A stretch of 64,000 bases of DNA from Pyxidicoccus caerfyrddinensis (lineage in GTDB: Bacteria; Myxococcota; Myxococcia; Myxococcales; Myxococcaceae): contig NZ_JAAIYA010000003.1 in NCBI RefSeq assembly GCF_010894405.1, positions 248,001 through 312,000 of the forward strand, in the 5' to 3' direction. Below, piece after piece: positions 36,723-45,438 of the stretch (position 1 is its first letter; each line of letters begins with the position of its first letter). The position numbers were made by a program, and so were the translations under genes. The notes under the pieces were generated by a model. The model had not been told where the DNA came from. It was given only the letters and a program-made list of their open reading frames with translations, and ran no database searches.

Positions 36723-37745
36723 TCAGCTCTTCGCCTCGAGCGAGGCCTCCGGCTTCCCAGCGGCCGCCGGCTCCGGCTGGTACTTCCACCGCCGGTGCAG
36801 CCACATCCACTGGTCCGGGTACTTCCGGATGCAGCGCTCCAGCGCGGCCGTCACGCGCGCCGTGTGCTCGGTAATCGGGTCCTCCGCCTCACCCGGCGCG
36901 GGCGGGAGAATCGGCCCCTCCACCTCCAGCCGCAGCCTCGCCCCGCCGCGCCCGTTGCGCACGCCCATCACCACGAACACCGGCGCGCCCGTGCGCTTCG
37001 CCGCCACCGCCATGGCCGGCGTCGTGGACGCCAGCTTCCCGAAGAAGGGCACGAAGACCGCCGCCTTCGCCGGCAGCGCCTGGTCCAGCAGCATGAACGG
37101 GGACTCGCCCCGCTTCACCGCGTCGATGATTTCCTGGATGGCTCCACGCGGGTAGATGAGCCCCGCGCCGCAGCCCACGCGGTTCACCGCGATGCGCGTG
37201 TTGAGCGCGCCCTTCAGCGGCCGCACCAGCGCATCCAGCGGCACGCCCCAGCGGATGAGCATGTTCCCCAAGAGCTCCCAGTTGCCGAAGTGCGCCGTCA
37301 CCATCAGCACGCCCTGGCCCGTGGCCACGTGCGCCTTCAGCGCCTCCCACGCCTCGCCGCCCTCCACTCCCTGCTCGGCCCAGTCCGGCGGCAGCCGCTC
37401 ACCGCTCGGCAGCGACTCCACCACCACGCGCGCCATGTTGATGTAGGCCCCGCGCGCAATCTCCCGCCGCTCCGCCTCACTCTTCTCCGGCATCGCCATG
37501 GCCAGGTTGCCCAGCGCCACGCGGCGGCGGATGCCCAGCGTGTAGGCCAGGTTCCCCACGAAGCGGGCGAGCGCGTCGCGCGACTCGGGCGACAGCCACG
37601 TGAGGAACGCCCACACCACGCGCGTGAGCAGGTCCACCACCTTGCCGGGCGGCGTGCCGACGATGTGGCGCAGGTGCTCCGGGGGCAGCGCCTGCCTGGC
37701 CGGTTGTGGGATTTCGGGAGAGGACGTTGAGGCGATCTGGGACAC
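36723..37745 (-). CDS. Lipid A biosynthesis acyltransferase, LpxL/HtrB family
   Basis: A 340-residue acyltransferase adding a secondary fatty acyl chain to lipid A at the inner membrane. The catalytic HX4E motif is HFGNWE (His152, Glu157). Other family blocks are YINMARVVVESL (about 101-112) and GAPVFVVMGVRNGRG. One hydrophobic segment near residues 40-55 is the membrane anchor. The start is a GTG at 37745, with GGAG nine bases upstream. It is divergent from the aminopeptidase gene at 37829, 83 bp away. Confidence 0.85.
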   Translation of the reverse strand: MSQIASTSSPEIPQPARQALPPEHLRHIVGTPPGKVVDLLTRVVWAFLTWLSPESRDALARFVGNLAYTLGIRRRVALGNLAMAMPEKSEAERREIARGAYINMARVVVESLPSGERLPPDWAEQGVEGGEAWEALKAHVATGQGVLMVTAHFGNWELLGNMLIRWGVPLDALVRPLKGALNTRIAVNRVGCGAGLIYPRGAIQEIIDAVKRGESPFMLLDQALPAKAAVFVPFFGKLASTTPAMAVAAKRTGAPVFVVMGVRNGRGGARLRLEVEGPILPPAPGEAEDPITEHTARVTAALERCIRKYPDQWMWLHRRWKYQPEPAAAGKPEASLEAKS

Positions 37746-37828
37746 GGCGGCACTCCACCTCGAACCCGCGGTGACGGCAAGGACACACACGCGCTCCGCG
37801 CTACCCTGCCTGCTTCTCATGGGCCACT

Positions 37829-40612
37829 ATGCGCGCCATGCCCAACCTGCTCCGTCCGGCGGCCCTGGCCGTCGTCACCCTCCTCAGCGCGTGCGGTGCT
37901 CGGCAGAATCCCCCCACCGAGCCTCCCGCCGCCTCCGCCCAGGCCTCGCAGTCCGCCGCGGCCGAGGCTTCCACTCCCACCCCGCCCGAGCTGCGCCTCC
38001 CCGGCGACGTGCGCCCCACCGGGTACACGGTGGAGCTCACCGTGGACCCGAAGGCCACCACCTTCCAGGGCACGGCCGTCCTCGACCTGGAGGTGGTGAA
38101 GCCCACCTCCGTCGTGTGGCTCCACGGCAAGGCGCTCATCGTGAAGCAGGCCACGCTCACGCAGGATGGCTCGGCCATCGACGTGAAGCCCGTGAAGGGC
38201 GGCACCGACTTCCTCGGCTTCTCGCTGGCGAAGCCGCTGGAGAAGGGCGCCGCGCAGCTGCGCGTGGTGTACGAGGGCCTCGCCTCCGAGAAGGACACGG
38301 ACGGCGCCTTCCGCGTCAACGAGGGCGGTGACTGGTACGTCTACACCCAGTTCGAGCCCATCGACGCGCGCCGCGTCTTCCCCTCCTTCGACGAGCCCGG
38401 CTTCAAGGTGCCGTGGCAGCTCACCTTCCACGTGCCCGCCGGCAACGTGGCCGTCACCAACACGCCGCAGGTGAGCGAGGAGTCCGGCCCCAATGGCGGC
38501 CGCACCTTCCGCTTCGCGCGCACCCAGCCGCTGCCCAGCTACCTCATCGCCTTCGGCGTGGGCCCCTTCGACTTCCACCCCGCCGCGCCCTCCGGCAAGA
38601 AGAAGGTGAAGACGCGCATCATCACCCCGAAGGGCCGCGCGGTGGAGGCCACCTACGCCGCCGAGGTGACGCCGCAAATCCTCGGCGCGCTGGAGGAGTA
38701 CTTCGGCATCCCCTACGCCTACGAGAAGCTGGACGTGCTCGCGGTGCCGCTGCTCGGTGGCGCCATGGAGCACCCGGGCCTGGTGACGTTCAACTCGCGC
38801 CTCATCCTCTCCAAGCTGGACGAGGACACCCCCGGCCGCCAGCGCGCCTTCTCCAACACGCAGGTGCACGAGCTGGCGCACCAGTGGTTCGGCGACCTCG
38901 TCACCATGGCGTGGTGGGACGACCTGTGGCTCAACGAGGCCTTCGCCACGTGGATGACCCCGCGCATCATCGAGACGTGGCGCCCCACGTGGGACGCCCC
39001 GGTGGAGCGGGTGACCGAGCGCAGCGACGCGCTGGACTCCGACAGCCTCCTGTCCGCGCGCCGCATCCGCCAGCCGATTGAGAGCCAGAACGACATCGTC
39101 AACGCCTTCGACGGGATTACCTACGGCAAGGGCGCCGCGGTGCTCTCCATGACGGAGGAGTGGCTGGGCCGCGACGTGTTCCGCCGCGGAATCCAGCGTC
39201 ACCTCAAGGCGCACGCGCACGGCAACGCCACCGCGAAGGACTTCCTCACCGCCCTGGACACCGAGTCCGGCAAGGACGTGACGGGGATGATGAGCACCTT
39301 CCTGGACCAGGGCGGCGCGCCGCTCGTCACCGCGTCGCTGGAGTGCGGCGCGGCCGGCGCCGACGGCGCGCCAAGCGTCAAGGTCGTGCTCACCCAGAAG
39401 CGCTACCTGCCGCTGGGCTCCAAGGCGCCGGGCCCGCAGTCCTGGCGGGTGCCGGTGTGCGTGGAGTACTCGGCCGACAAGAAGGAGGGCCGCGTGTGCA
39501 CGCTGCTGGAGGGCGAGCGCACGGAAGTGGCGCTGACCGACGCGAAGTCGTGCCCGGCCTGGGTGTTCCCCAACGCGGAGGGTGCGGGCTACTACCGCAT
39601 GCAGCTGTCGGGCGAGGCGGCGACGAAGCTGTCGAAGGGGGGCATGGACTCGCTGTCGCGCGCCGAGCGCGTGGCCTTCCTGGGCGACGTGCGCGCGCTG
39701 GCCATGGCCGGCTCGCTGCCCGCGTCCGAGGCGCTGGCGCTGGCGGCCCGCACCGCCAACGACAAGGACCGCGTCGTCACCGAGGCCTCGCTGGACCTGC
39801 TGGACCTGGCCGGCATGCGGCTGATTCCGGAGGCGAAGGAGGAGGAGCGCGCCCGCTTCCTGCGCGACACGTACGGCCCGCGCGCGCGGCAGCTCGGCTT
39901 CACGCCGCGCAAGGGTGAGACTGAGGACACGCGCCTGCTGCGCGGGCGGCTGGTGCGGCTGGCGGGCCGCGAGGGCGGTGACCCGAAGCTCGTCGCCGAG
40001 GCGCGCACGCTCGCGGACGCGTGGCTGAAGGACAAGCGCGCGGTGGCGCCGGAGATGGTGGACACGGTGCTCGCCATCGCCGCCGGCCACGATGACGCGG
40101 CCTTCCAGCAGAAGCTCATCACCGCGGTGCGCACGGAGCAGGACCGCAAGACGCGGCAGCAGTTGATCCAAGCGCTGGGCGGCTTCACGGACCCGGAGCT
40201 GGCGAAGCAGAGCTTCGCGCTGATTCTCGAGAAGGACCTGGACCCGCGCGAGTCGATTGGCATGTTCTTCGGACCGCGCAACCCGCGCACCGCGGCCACC
40301 GTCTACGACTTCGTGACGCAGAACTACGACAAGCTCGTGGGGGACTCGCCGGACGCGCTGCTGCCCAAGGACTGGGCGGCGCGCATGTCCTTCGTGGGCT
40401 TCGGCTTCTGCGACGCGAACAAGCGCAAGCAGGTGGCCGACTTCTTCACCGAGCGCAACGCGCGCGCTCAAGGCGGTCCCCGCATGCTGGCCCAGGTGCT
40501 GGAGGCGGTGGACCAGTGCACCGCGCTGAAGGAGGCGCAGGGGCAGAGCATCGAGACCTTCCTCGACCAGCGCGCCGCGCCCAAGCCGCCGCAGGCACCG
40601 AAGTCGCGCTGA
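37829..40612 (+). CDS. M1-family aminopeptidase lipoprotein
   Basis: A 927-residue enzyme. Signal peptide with lipobox LLSACGA (Cys22), so it is exported and membrane-anchored. The zinc site is HELAHQWFGD (347-356) with Glu370 in WLNEAF. The exopeptidase GAMEN motif reads GAMEH (311-315), with His in place of Asn. The C-terminal 400 residues are helical repeats, as in other M1 enzymes. An ATG three codons later is an alternative start. Probably digests peptides in the envelope. It ends at a strong terminator. Confidence 0.88.
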   Translation: MRAMPNLLRPAALAVVTLLSACGARQNPPTEPPAASAQASQSAAAEASTPTPPELRLPGDVRPTGYTVELTVDPKATTFQGTAVLDLEVVKPTSVVWLHGKALIVKQATLTQDGSAIDVKPVKGGTDFLGFSLAKPLEKGAAQLRVVYEGLASEKDTDGAFRVNEGGDWYVYTQFEPIDARRVFPSFDEPGFKVPWQLTFHVPAGNVAVTNTPQVSEESGPNGGRTFRFARTQPLPSYLIAFGVGPFDFHPAAPSGKKKVKTRIITPKGRAVEATYAAEVTPQILGALEEYFGIPYAYEKLDVLAVPLLGGAMEHPGLVTFNSRLILSKLDEDTPGRQRAFSNTQVHELAHQWFGDLVTMAWWDDLWLNEAFATWMTPRIIETWRPTWDAPVERVTERSDALDSDSLLSARRIRQPIESQNDIVNAFDGITYGKGAAVLSMTEEWLGRDVFRRGIQRHLKAHAHGNATAKDFLTALDTESGKDVTGMMSTFLDQGGAPLVTASLECGAAGADGAPSVKVVLTQKRYLPLGSKAPGPQSWRVPVCVEYSADKKEGRVCTLLEGERTEVALTDAKSCPAWVFPNAEGAGYYRMQLSGEAATKLSKGGMDSLSRAERVAFLGDVRALAMAGSLPASEALALAARTANDKDRVVTEASLDLLDLAGMRLIPEAKEEERARFLRDTYGPRARQLGFTPRKGETEDTRLLRGRLVRLAGREGGDPKLVAEARTLADAWLKDKRAVAPEMVDTVLAIAAGHDDAAFQQKLITAVRTEQDRKTRQQLIQALGGFTDPELAKQSFALILEKDLDPRESIGMFFGPRNPRTAATVYDFVTQNYDKLVGDSPDALLPKDWAARMSFVGFGFCDANKRKQVADFFTERNARAQGGPRMLAQVLEAVDQCTALKEAQGQSIETFLDQRAAPKPPQAPKSR

Positions 40613-40628
40613 CCTCCGGATGAAGCAG

Positions 40629-40669
40629 GGGCCCGGATGCCGCGACCGGCGTCCGGGCCCTTATCGTTT
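40629..40669. terminator. Intrinsic terminator between convergent genes
   Basis: A 14-bp stem (GGGCCCGGATGCCG, loop CGAC, CGGCGTCCGGGCCC; 40629-40660) with one G-T pair is followed by TTATCGTTT. It lies 16 bases after the aminopeptidase stop and a few bases before the convergent hydratase stop. It fits a rho-independent terminator for the plus strand. Confidence 0.8.
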
Positions 40670-40673
40670 CTGC

Positions 40674-41429
40674 CTACTTCTTGGAGCCGCGGGACATGAA
40701 GGCCATGAAGGCCTCCTGCGCTTCGGTGGACTGGAGGCGCTGGACGAACTCGGCGCCCTCGCGCGCCAGCGTGGCGCGGACTTCGGCGCGCAGCGGCTCG
40801 CGAATCAGTCGCTTCGTCACGCGCACCGCCTCGGCGGGACGGGAGGCCAGGGCGCTCGCGCGCTCGGCGGCCACTTCCTGGAGGTTGGCGGCCGGCACCA
40901 CCTTGTTGACCAGGCCCGCGCGCTGCGCGGTGGCCGCGTCGAAGGGCTCGCCGAACAGGAGCAGCTCGCTCGCCAGCGCGAAGCCCGCCATCCTCGGCAG
41001 GAGCAGGCTGCTCGCTCCCTCGGCGCACAGCCCCAACTGCACGAAGGGCATGTTGAAGCGCGCTCGCTCGCTTGCCACGACGTAGTCGCAGTGCAGCAGC
41101 ATCGTCGTGCCGATGCCCACCGCCGGCCCGTCCACCGCCGCGAGCACCGGCTTGGACGCGTCCACCAGCGCGTGCAGGAAGCGGAACACCGCGCTGTCCT
41201 CGCCGGAGGGCGGGTGCTCCATGAAGTCGCCAATGTCATTGCCCGCGGTGAAGACGCCGCCCGCGCCGGTGAGCAGCACCACGCGGACGTCGGCGTTGCC
41301 TTCCGCCTGCCGCAGCGCGTTGGTCGCCGCCTCGTACATGGCGTGCGTGAAGGCGTTCTTCTTCTCGGGCCGGTTGAAGGTGAGGGTGAGGACCCCGGAC
41401 TCCAGCTTCGTCAGCAACGTGTCGGACAT
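40674..41429 (-). CDS. Enoyl-CoA hydratase/isomerase family protein
   Basis: A 251-residue crotonase-fold enzyme. The oxyanion-hole segments are AGGVFTAGNDIGDF (about 70-83) and AAVDGPAVGIGTTMLLHCDY, with FVQLGLCAEGASSLLLPRMAG supplying the region of the catalytic glutamates. Normal length. The ATG at 41429 begins MSDTLLTKLESGV; upstream codons read into the promoter. Acts on acyl-CoA in fatty-acid oxidation or related metabolism; exact substrate unknown. Confidence 0.88.
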   Translation of the reverse strand: MSDTLLTKLESGVLTLTFNRPEKKNAFTHAMYEAATNALRQAEGNADVRVVLLTGAGGVFTAGNDIGDFMEHPPSGEDSAVFRFLHALVDASKPVLAAVDGPAVGIGTTMLLHCDYVVASERARFNMPFVQLGLCAEGASSLLLPRMAGFALASELLLFGEPFDAATAQRAGLVNKVVPAANLQEVAAERASALASRPAEAVRVTKRLIREPLRAEVRATLAREGAEFVQRLQSTEAQEAFMAFMSRGSKK

Positions 41430-41470
41430 GACCCGGCAGCCTAGCCGAGTCCCGGCGTGGGGAGGGCCCA

Positions 41471-41486
41471 TGGCAACTTCGGCGCA
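41471..41486 (+). promoter_or_regulatory. Possible sigma-54 promoter
   Basis: TGGCAACTTCGGCGCA has the GG-N10-GC spacing of sigma-54 promoters and a perfect TGGCA -24 box; the -12 box GCGCA is only a partial match to TTGCA. It lies 48 bases before the peptidoglycan hydrolase ATG. Chance GG-N10-GC matches are frequent in DNA this GC-rich. Confidence 0.3.
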
Positions 41487-41533
41487 CAGCCTGCGACAAT
41501 CCCACCAGAACGTTGCCTTATCCGAGGAAGACC

Positions 41534-43009
41534 ATGACTGTCCGCAGCGCCACCGCCAGCGCCCCCACCTTCCGCACGGCCAGCGCCCCTCCGCGCTTCG
41601 ATGGCAGCAAGCCGGCTCCCGGCACGACCAACACCAATGCCGCGCAGGTGACGAACCCGCCGCTGCGGGGTGACCCGAAGAACCGCAACGCGGACACGTA
41701 CAACCAGGTCATCAACCAGTTCGCGGTGGGCAACAACCCGCGCTACACGCCGCGCGACTCCAACGGTGACGGCACGCGCGACACCTTCTGCAACATCTTC
41801 CTGTGGGACGTGACGCGCGCGATGGGCGCGGAGATTCCCCACTGGGTGGACGGCAACGGCAACTCCGTGGCCCCGGGCAAGGGCCGGGAGATGAACGCCA
41901 ACTCCACCGTGGACTGGATGCACCAGCACGGCGCGGAGAATGGCTGGCGGAAGGCGACGCCGGAGGAAGCGCAGAAGATGGCCAACGAGGGCCACCCCTC
42001 CGTCGCGCTGTGGAAGAACCCGGGCGGTATCGGCCACGTGGCGGTGGTGCGCCCCGGTGAAGTCACGGCGCAGGGGCCCGCGTCGGCGCAGGCCGGTGGG
42101 AAGAACTTCAACAGCAAGCACATCAAGGACGGCTTCGGCAACGCGAAGCCCGAGTACTGGGTGAACGACAGCGGCAAGGCCACCGGCAAGCCGCCCACCG
42201 AGCCCACGAAGCCGCCCACCACCACCCCGCCCACGACGCCCACCACGCCTCCCTCCACTGGTGGCGTGAGCGTGCCGAAGACGGACCTCAAGCGCGGCGC
42301 GGAAGGCGCGGAGGTGCTCAAGCTGCAGAAGGCGCTCGTCAAGCTGGGCTACATGACGCAGGCGCAGGTGAACACCGGCCCGGGCATGTTCGGTCCGAAG
42401 ACGGAAGCGGCGGTGGCGAAGTTCCAGAAGGACCACGCCATCAGCCCCAACTCCGGCATCTTCGGCCCCAAGACGCGCGCGGCGATGACCGAGGCGCTCA
42501 AGGGCAACGGTGGCACGCAGGGCCCGGGCCCCACGGGCCCCGTCACGGGGCCGACTGCGCCCACGGGCTCGGACGCGGCGAAGGCGGCGAAGATTGACCA
42601 GATTCTGAAGGGCACGGGCCTGGCGGGTCAGGGCGCGCACATCGTGGCGATGTCCAAGAAGTACAACGTGCCGCCGGAGCTGGCGCTGGCGATGTTCCGC
42701 AAGGAAGCGTCGTTCATGACGGCGGGCTCGGCCGTGAAGAACAACAACCCGGGCAACCTGCGCTTCGCGCAGTGGGAGACGCAGTTCGGCGGCAAGCCGA
42801 ACGGCAGCTTCGCGCACTTCCCCGACGTGAAGAGCGGCGTGGAGGCCTACTTCCGGCTGCTCGGCGGCCCCGCGTACCGCGACTTCATCGACCGCGGCGA
42901 CTTCAAGGGCCTCATCAACAAGTACGCGCCCCCGACGGAGAACGACAGCGGGCTGTACCTCAAGCAGGTCACGCAGTGGATGCAGGAGTACAAGGCGAAG
43001 ATTGGCTAG
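41534..43009 (+). CDS. Peptidoglycan hydrolase: CHAP/NlpC-like amidase, PG-binding and glucosaminidase-like domains
   Basis: A 491-residue protein with three domains. About 45-215 resemble a CHAP/NlpC-type cysteine amidase (FCNIFLWDVTRAMG with Cys86; GGIGHVAVVRPGE with His168). A Pro/Thr linker (220-245) follows. About 250-330 form a PG_binding_1 domain (LKLQKALVKLGY, MFGPKTEAAVAKFQ). About 350-491 resemble a lysozyme/GH73 glucosaminidase or transglycosylase (VPPELALAMFRKEASF, NNNPGNLRF). No signal peptide is visible, and the N-terminal 45 residues are disordered. A GAGGAAG site precedes the ATG. It may be released by lysis or a dedicated secretion system. Confidence 0.78.
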   Translation: MTVRSATASAPTFRTASAPPRFDGSKPAPGTTNTNAAQVTNPPLRGDPKNRNADTYNQVINQFAVGNNPRYTPRDSNGDGTRDTFCNIFLWDVTRAMGAEIPHWVDGNGNSVAPGKGREMNANSTVDWMHQHGAENGWRKATPEEAQKMANEGHPSVALWKNPGGIGHVAVVRPGEVTAQGPASAQAGGKNFNSKHIKDGFGNAKPEYWVNDSGKATGKPPTEPTKPPTTTPPTTPTTPPSTGGVSVPKTDLKRGAEGAEVLKLQKALVKLGYMTQAQVNTGPGMFGPKTEAAVAKFQKDHAISPNSGIFGPKTRAAMTEALKGNGGTQGPGPTGPVTGPTAPTGSDAAKAAKIDQILKGTGLAGQGAHIVAMSKKYNVPPELALAMFRKEASFMTAGSAVKNNNPGNLRFAQWETQFGGKPNGSFAHFPDVKSGVEAYFRLLGGPAYRDFIDRGDFKGLINKYAPPTENDSGLYLKQVTQWMQEYKAKIG

Positions 43010-43039
43010 TGCTCGCTGCGTAGACGTCTGGAATTGACG

Positions 43040-43076
43040 AAGGGGTGGAGGGCGCTTCGGGTGCCTTCCGCCCCTT
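43040..43076. terminator. Terminator hairpin with UUCG loop
   Basis: AAGGGGTGGAGGGCG pairs through 15 positions (three G-T wobbles) with the right arm ending CCCCTT, closed by a C(TTCG)G tetraloop and one bulged G. It lies 30 bases after the hydrolase stop and 30 before the convergent lipoprotein stop. The T-run is weak, but the stem is very stable and nearly symmetric, so it may serve both strands. Confidence 0.7.
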
Positions 43077-43105
43077 GTCGTTGGTGCGCCTGAAGGGGCA
43101 GCACC

Positions 43106-43699
43106 TCAGGGCAGCGAGGCGCCGCCATCCGGTCGCAGCGAGGGTGGGAGGTGTTGCGGGTCGCTCGGTGTCTCGGAGGATTGGGAGGACACCCCGGGTG
43201 CCGCGGGCACTCCCATGTCGCCCGCATCCGGGCCTTCCGGACGGAGGAGTTCGGTCGGCTGTCCATCCATGAGACTCCGGAGGATTCGCCCATCCCGGCT
43301 GATGGCGTAGCTGGCGCCTGAGTGCAGTGCGGGAGTCTGCTGGCCACAGGCCTGAGGGTCTTCGTCGATTCGGACGAAGATGATCTCCGCATGGCGGATG
43401 ACCCGGTAGCGATGCGACTCCTGTCGGTCCTCGCATGCGGGCTGCTTCGCGTGTGAAGGCAGGAAGTCATTCGCGGCAAGGGTGAGAGCCCGCAGGGTGG
43501 CGCCATCCAGCTCGTACGTTCCTCCCTGCGCGCCGACCTCCACCACGGTCTGCTCGAAGAAGTGGGGGAAGACGATGGACGGGTCCTCTTCCCGTGCGAC
43601 GGGACGTGTGAGGGCGCGAGGCGGCCCACACGCCAATCCCATGACGGCCCATGCCAGGGCGCACCGCCTCAGTGCCCTGGCCGTGCGAAAGCGCCTCAA
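43106..43699 (-). CDS. Putative lipoprotein, TTG start coupled to upstream gene
   Basis: A 197-residue protein with a lipoprotein-like N-terminus (ALAWAVMGLACGPP, Cys24). The first codon is TTG, overlapping the upstream stop as TTGA, which supports it as a translationally coupled start. The mature part includes FFEQTVVEVGAQGGTYELDG and a Pro/Ser/Asp-rich C-terminus. No family was recognised. The preceding gene is PRPP synthetase-like; the functional link is unclear. Confidence 0.65.
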   Translation of the reverse strand: MRRFRTARALRRCALAWAVMGLACGPPRALTRPVAREEDPSIVFPHFFEQTVVEVGAQGGTYELDGATLRALTLAANDFLPSHAKQPACEDRQESHRYRVIRHAEIIFVRIDEDPQACGQQTPALHSGASYAISRDGRILRSLMDGQPTELLRPEGPDAGDMGVPAAPGVSSQSSETPSDPQHLPPSLRPDGGASLP

Positions 43700-44592
43700 G
43701 GCCGAAGCGCGCGAGCCACCAGCGGCGCCAGCGTCACCACCTCATGCGGGAACGGCAACCCCGTGGGCGGCTCCACGCTGTCCGTACTCACCAGCCGCGT
43801 CAGCGGCAGCGTGCGCAGCCGTTCAATCGCGGGGCCCACCAGCAGCGCGTGCGTCGTCACCACCGTGAAGTCCTCCGCGCAGCCCGCCTCGCGCAGCGTG
43901 CCGGCCGCCGCCGCGAGCGTGCCTCCCGTGGACACCATGTCGTCCACGAGAATCGGACGCCGTCCGCGCACCTCGCCCATCAGTCCGCTGGCGTGGACCT
44001 CATCGCCGCTCAGTCGCACCTTGTGAATCACCGCCCACGGGCGTCCCAGCAACCGCGCCAGCGCCTCCGCGCGCTTCACCGCGCCCAAATCCGGCGCCAC
44101 CACCACCGACGTGTCCGTCACGTTCGGCCGCAGCGCCTCCGCCAGCAGCGGCAGCGCGGTGAGGTGCTCCAGCGGCGCGCCGAAGCACCCCTCCAGCGCG
44201 GGGCTGTGCAGGTCCACCACCAGCACCCGGGCGAACCGCCCCTGCGACAGCATGTCTGCTATCAGCCGGCCACCCAGGGGCTCGCCTGGCCGGGCGCGCC
44301 GGTCCTGCCGGGCGTAGCCCAGGTACGGCACCACCGCCTCCAGCCGGGCCGCGCCCGCCCGCCAGCACGCATCCGCCATGAGCAGCAATTCCAGCAGGTG
44401 CTCGCCCGTGGGCGGAGTCGTCGCCTGCACGATGACGGCGGTGCGCCCGCGCACCGACGCGGGCACCTCCACGTGCATCTCCCCATCGGGGAAGCGCTCG
44501 AAGTGGCAGTCGGAAGGGGCCACACCCAGGGCGGCGCCGAGGGCTCGCCCCAGGTGGGGGCTGGCAGTGCCAATGAGGAGGACGGGGTCCAT
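43696..44592 (-). CDS. Ribose-phosphate pyrophosphokinase-like
   Basis: A 298-residue member of the PRPP synthetase family, slightly shorter than typical (about 310-320). Motifs: FERFPDGEMHVEV near residue 32, YLGYARQDRRARPGEPLG (ribose-5-phosphate/ATP region), and the PRPP loop ILVDDMVSTGGTL. The canonical SPDxGG segment reads APDLGAVKRAEAL, and the usual VDDMIDTAGT is altered, so it is a divergent branch resembling short archaeal-type enzymes. It is divergent from a phosphoribosyltransferase gene. PRPP synthesis is likely; a housekeeping copy may exist elsewhere. Confidence 0.78.
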   Translation of the reverse strand: MDPVLLIGTASPHLGRALGAALGVAPSDCHFERFPDGEMHVEVPASVRGRTAVIVQATTPPTGEHLLELLLMADACWRAGAARLEAVVPYLGYARQDRRARPGEPLGGRLIADMLSQGRFARVLVVDLHSPALEGCFGAPLEHLTALPLLAEALRPNVTDTSVVVAPDLGAVKRAEALARLLGRPWAVIHKVRLSGDEVHASGLMGEVRGRRPILVDDMVSTGGTLAAAAGTLREAGCAEDFTVVTTHALLVGPAIERLRTLPLTRLVSTDSVEPPTGLPFPHEVVTLAPLVARALRP

Positions 44593-44735
44593 GGCCTCTA
44601 CCCTAGCGCGCCTTCCGGGCCGGGGGCGCGGGGCCCGGTGCTCCCCCCGGAAGCAATCCGGCGGGAGGGCCTCTGCCCGGACCTCCGCCGCCACCCGCGC
44701 CCGCCGTGCTTCACCTTGAGGGGTGGAGGATGGCG

Positions 44736-45419
44736 ATGCGCTTTCAGGACCGGGCAGAAGGAGGCCGCCAACTGGCGACCCGGCTGTTGTCCTACCGGGG
44801 CATGAACGTGGGCGTGCTGGGACTGGCACGCGGCGGCATGCGTGTGGCCTACGAGGTGGCACGCGCCCTGGAGGCACCCCTCCAGGTCTGGGTGGCGCGG
44901 AAGGTGGACATCCCGGGACGTCCGACGACGCTGGGCGCCGTGTCCGAGGGCGGTGGCCTGTACCTGGACCGTGAGGCGCTCCGTCTGTCGCCGGTTGCCG
45001 AGCGGGCGTTCAACAACCTCGCGAATGACGCGTCGGCCGAGGTGGACTCCGAGGCGCAGCTCCTGCGCGGGCGCAGCTTCCTGGCGCTGGGCGGCGCCAC
45101 GGTGCTGCTCGTGGACGACGGGCTGGTGACGGGCGCCACCGCCGCCGCGGCGCTCCAGGCCCTGCGCAAGCTGGGCGTCGCGCGGCTGGTGCTGGCCGCG
45201 CCGGTGGCCACACCGCACGCGCTGGACGTGGTGCGTCCCCTGGCGGACGCGGTGCACTGCGTGCGGACGATTGATGCCCTGCACTCGGTGTCCGAGGCCT
45301 ACGTCGACCACCGCCCCGTGCCGGACGTGGAGGTGCGGCAGTTGCTGGAGCGCTCGCGCCAGCCGCCCTACCCGCGCGAGGTGCTGGAGTCCACGGACCC
45401 CGGAGGTTTCTGGATGTGA
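44736..45419 (+). CDS. Phosphoribosyltransferase family protein
   Basis: A 227-residue type I PRTase-fold protein. The PRPP loop is TVLLVDDGLVTGATAAAA, and the N-terminal region VGVLGLARGGMRVAYEVARA binds pyrophosphate. Such proteins usually stand next to dienelactone-hydrolase-like genes, as here. The ATG at 44736 was chosen because GGAGG ends six bases before it; an ATG two codons earlier directly abuts the GGAGG. First gene of the archease-containing operon. Substrate base unknown. Confidence 0.83.
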   Translation: MRFQDRAEGGRQLATRLLSYRGMNVGVLGLARGGMRVAYEVARALEAPLQVWVARKVDIPGRPTTLGAVSEGGGLYLDREALRLSPVAERAFNNLANDASAEVDSEAQLLRGRSFLALGGATVLLVDDGLVTGATAAAALQALRKLGVARLVLAAPVATPHALDVVRPLADAVHCVRTIDALHSVSEAYVDHRPVPDVEVRQLLERSRQPPYPREVLESTDPGGFWM

Positions 45420-45438
45420 GACGAGGAGGCATGGCTAC

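Noticed and set aside
37817..40471. Long minus-strand frame opposite the aminopeptidase
   Set aside because: Antisense shadow of an M1 enzyme with all catalytic motifs; no recognisable domain.
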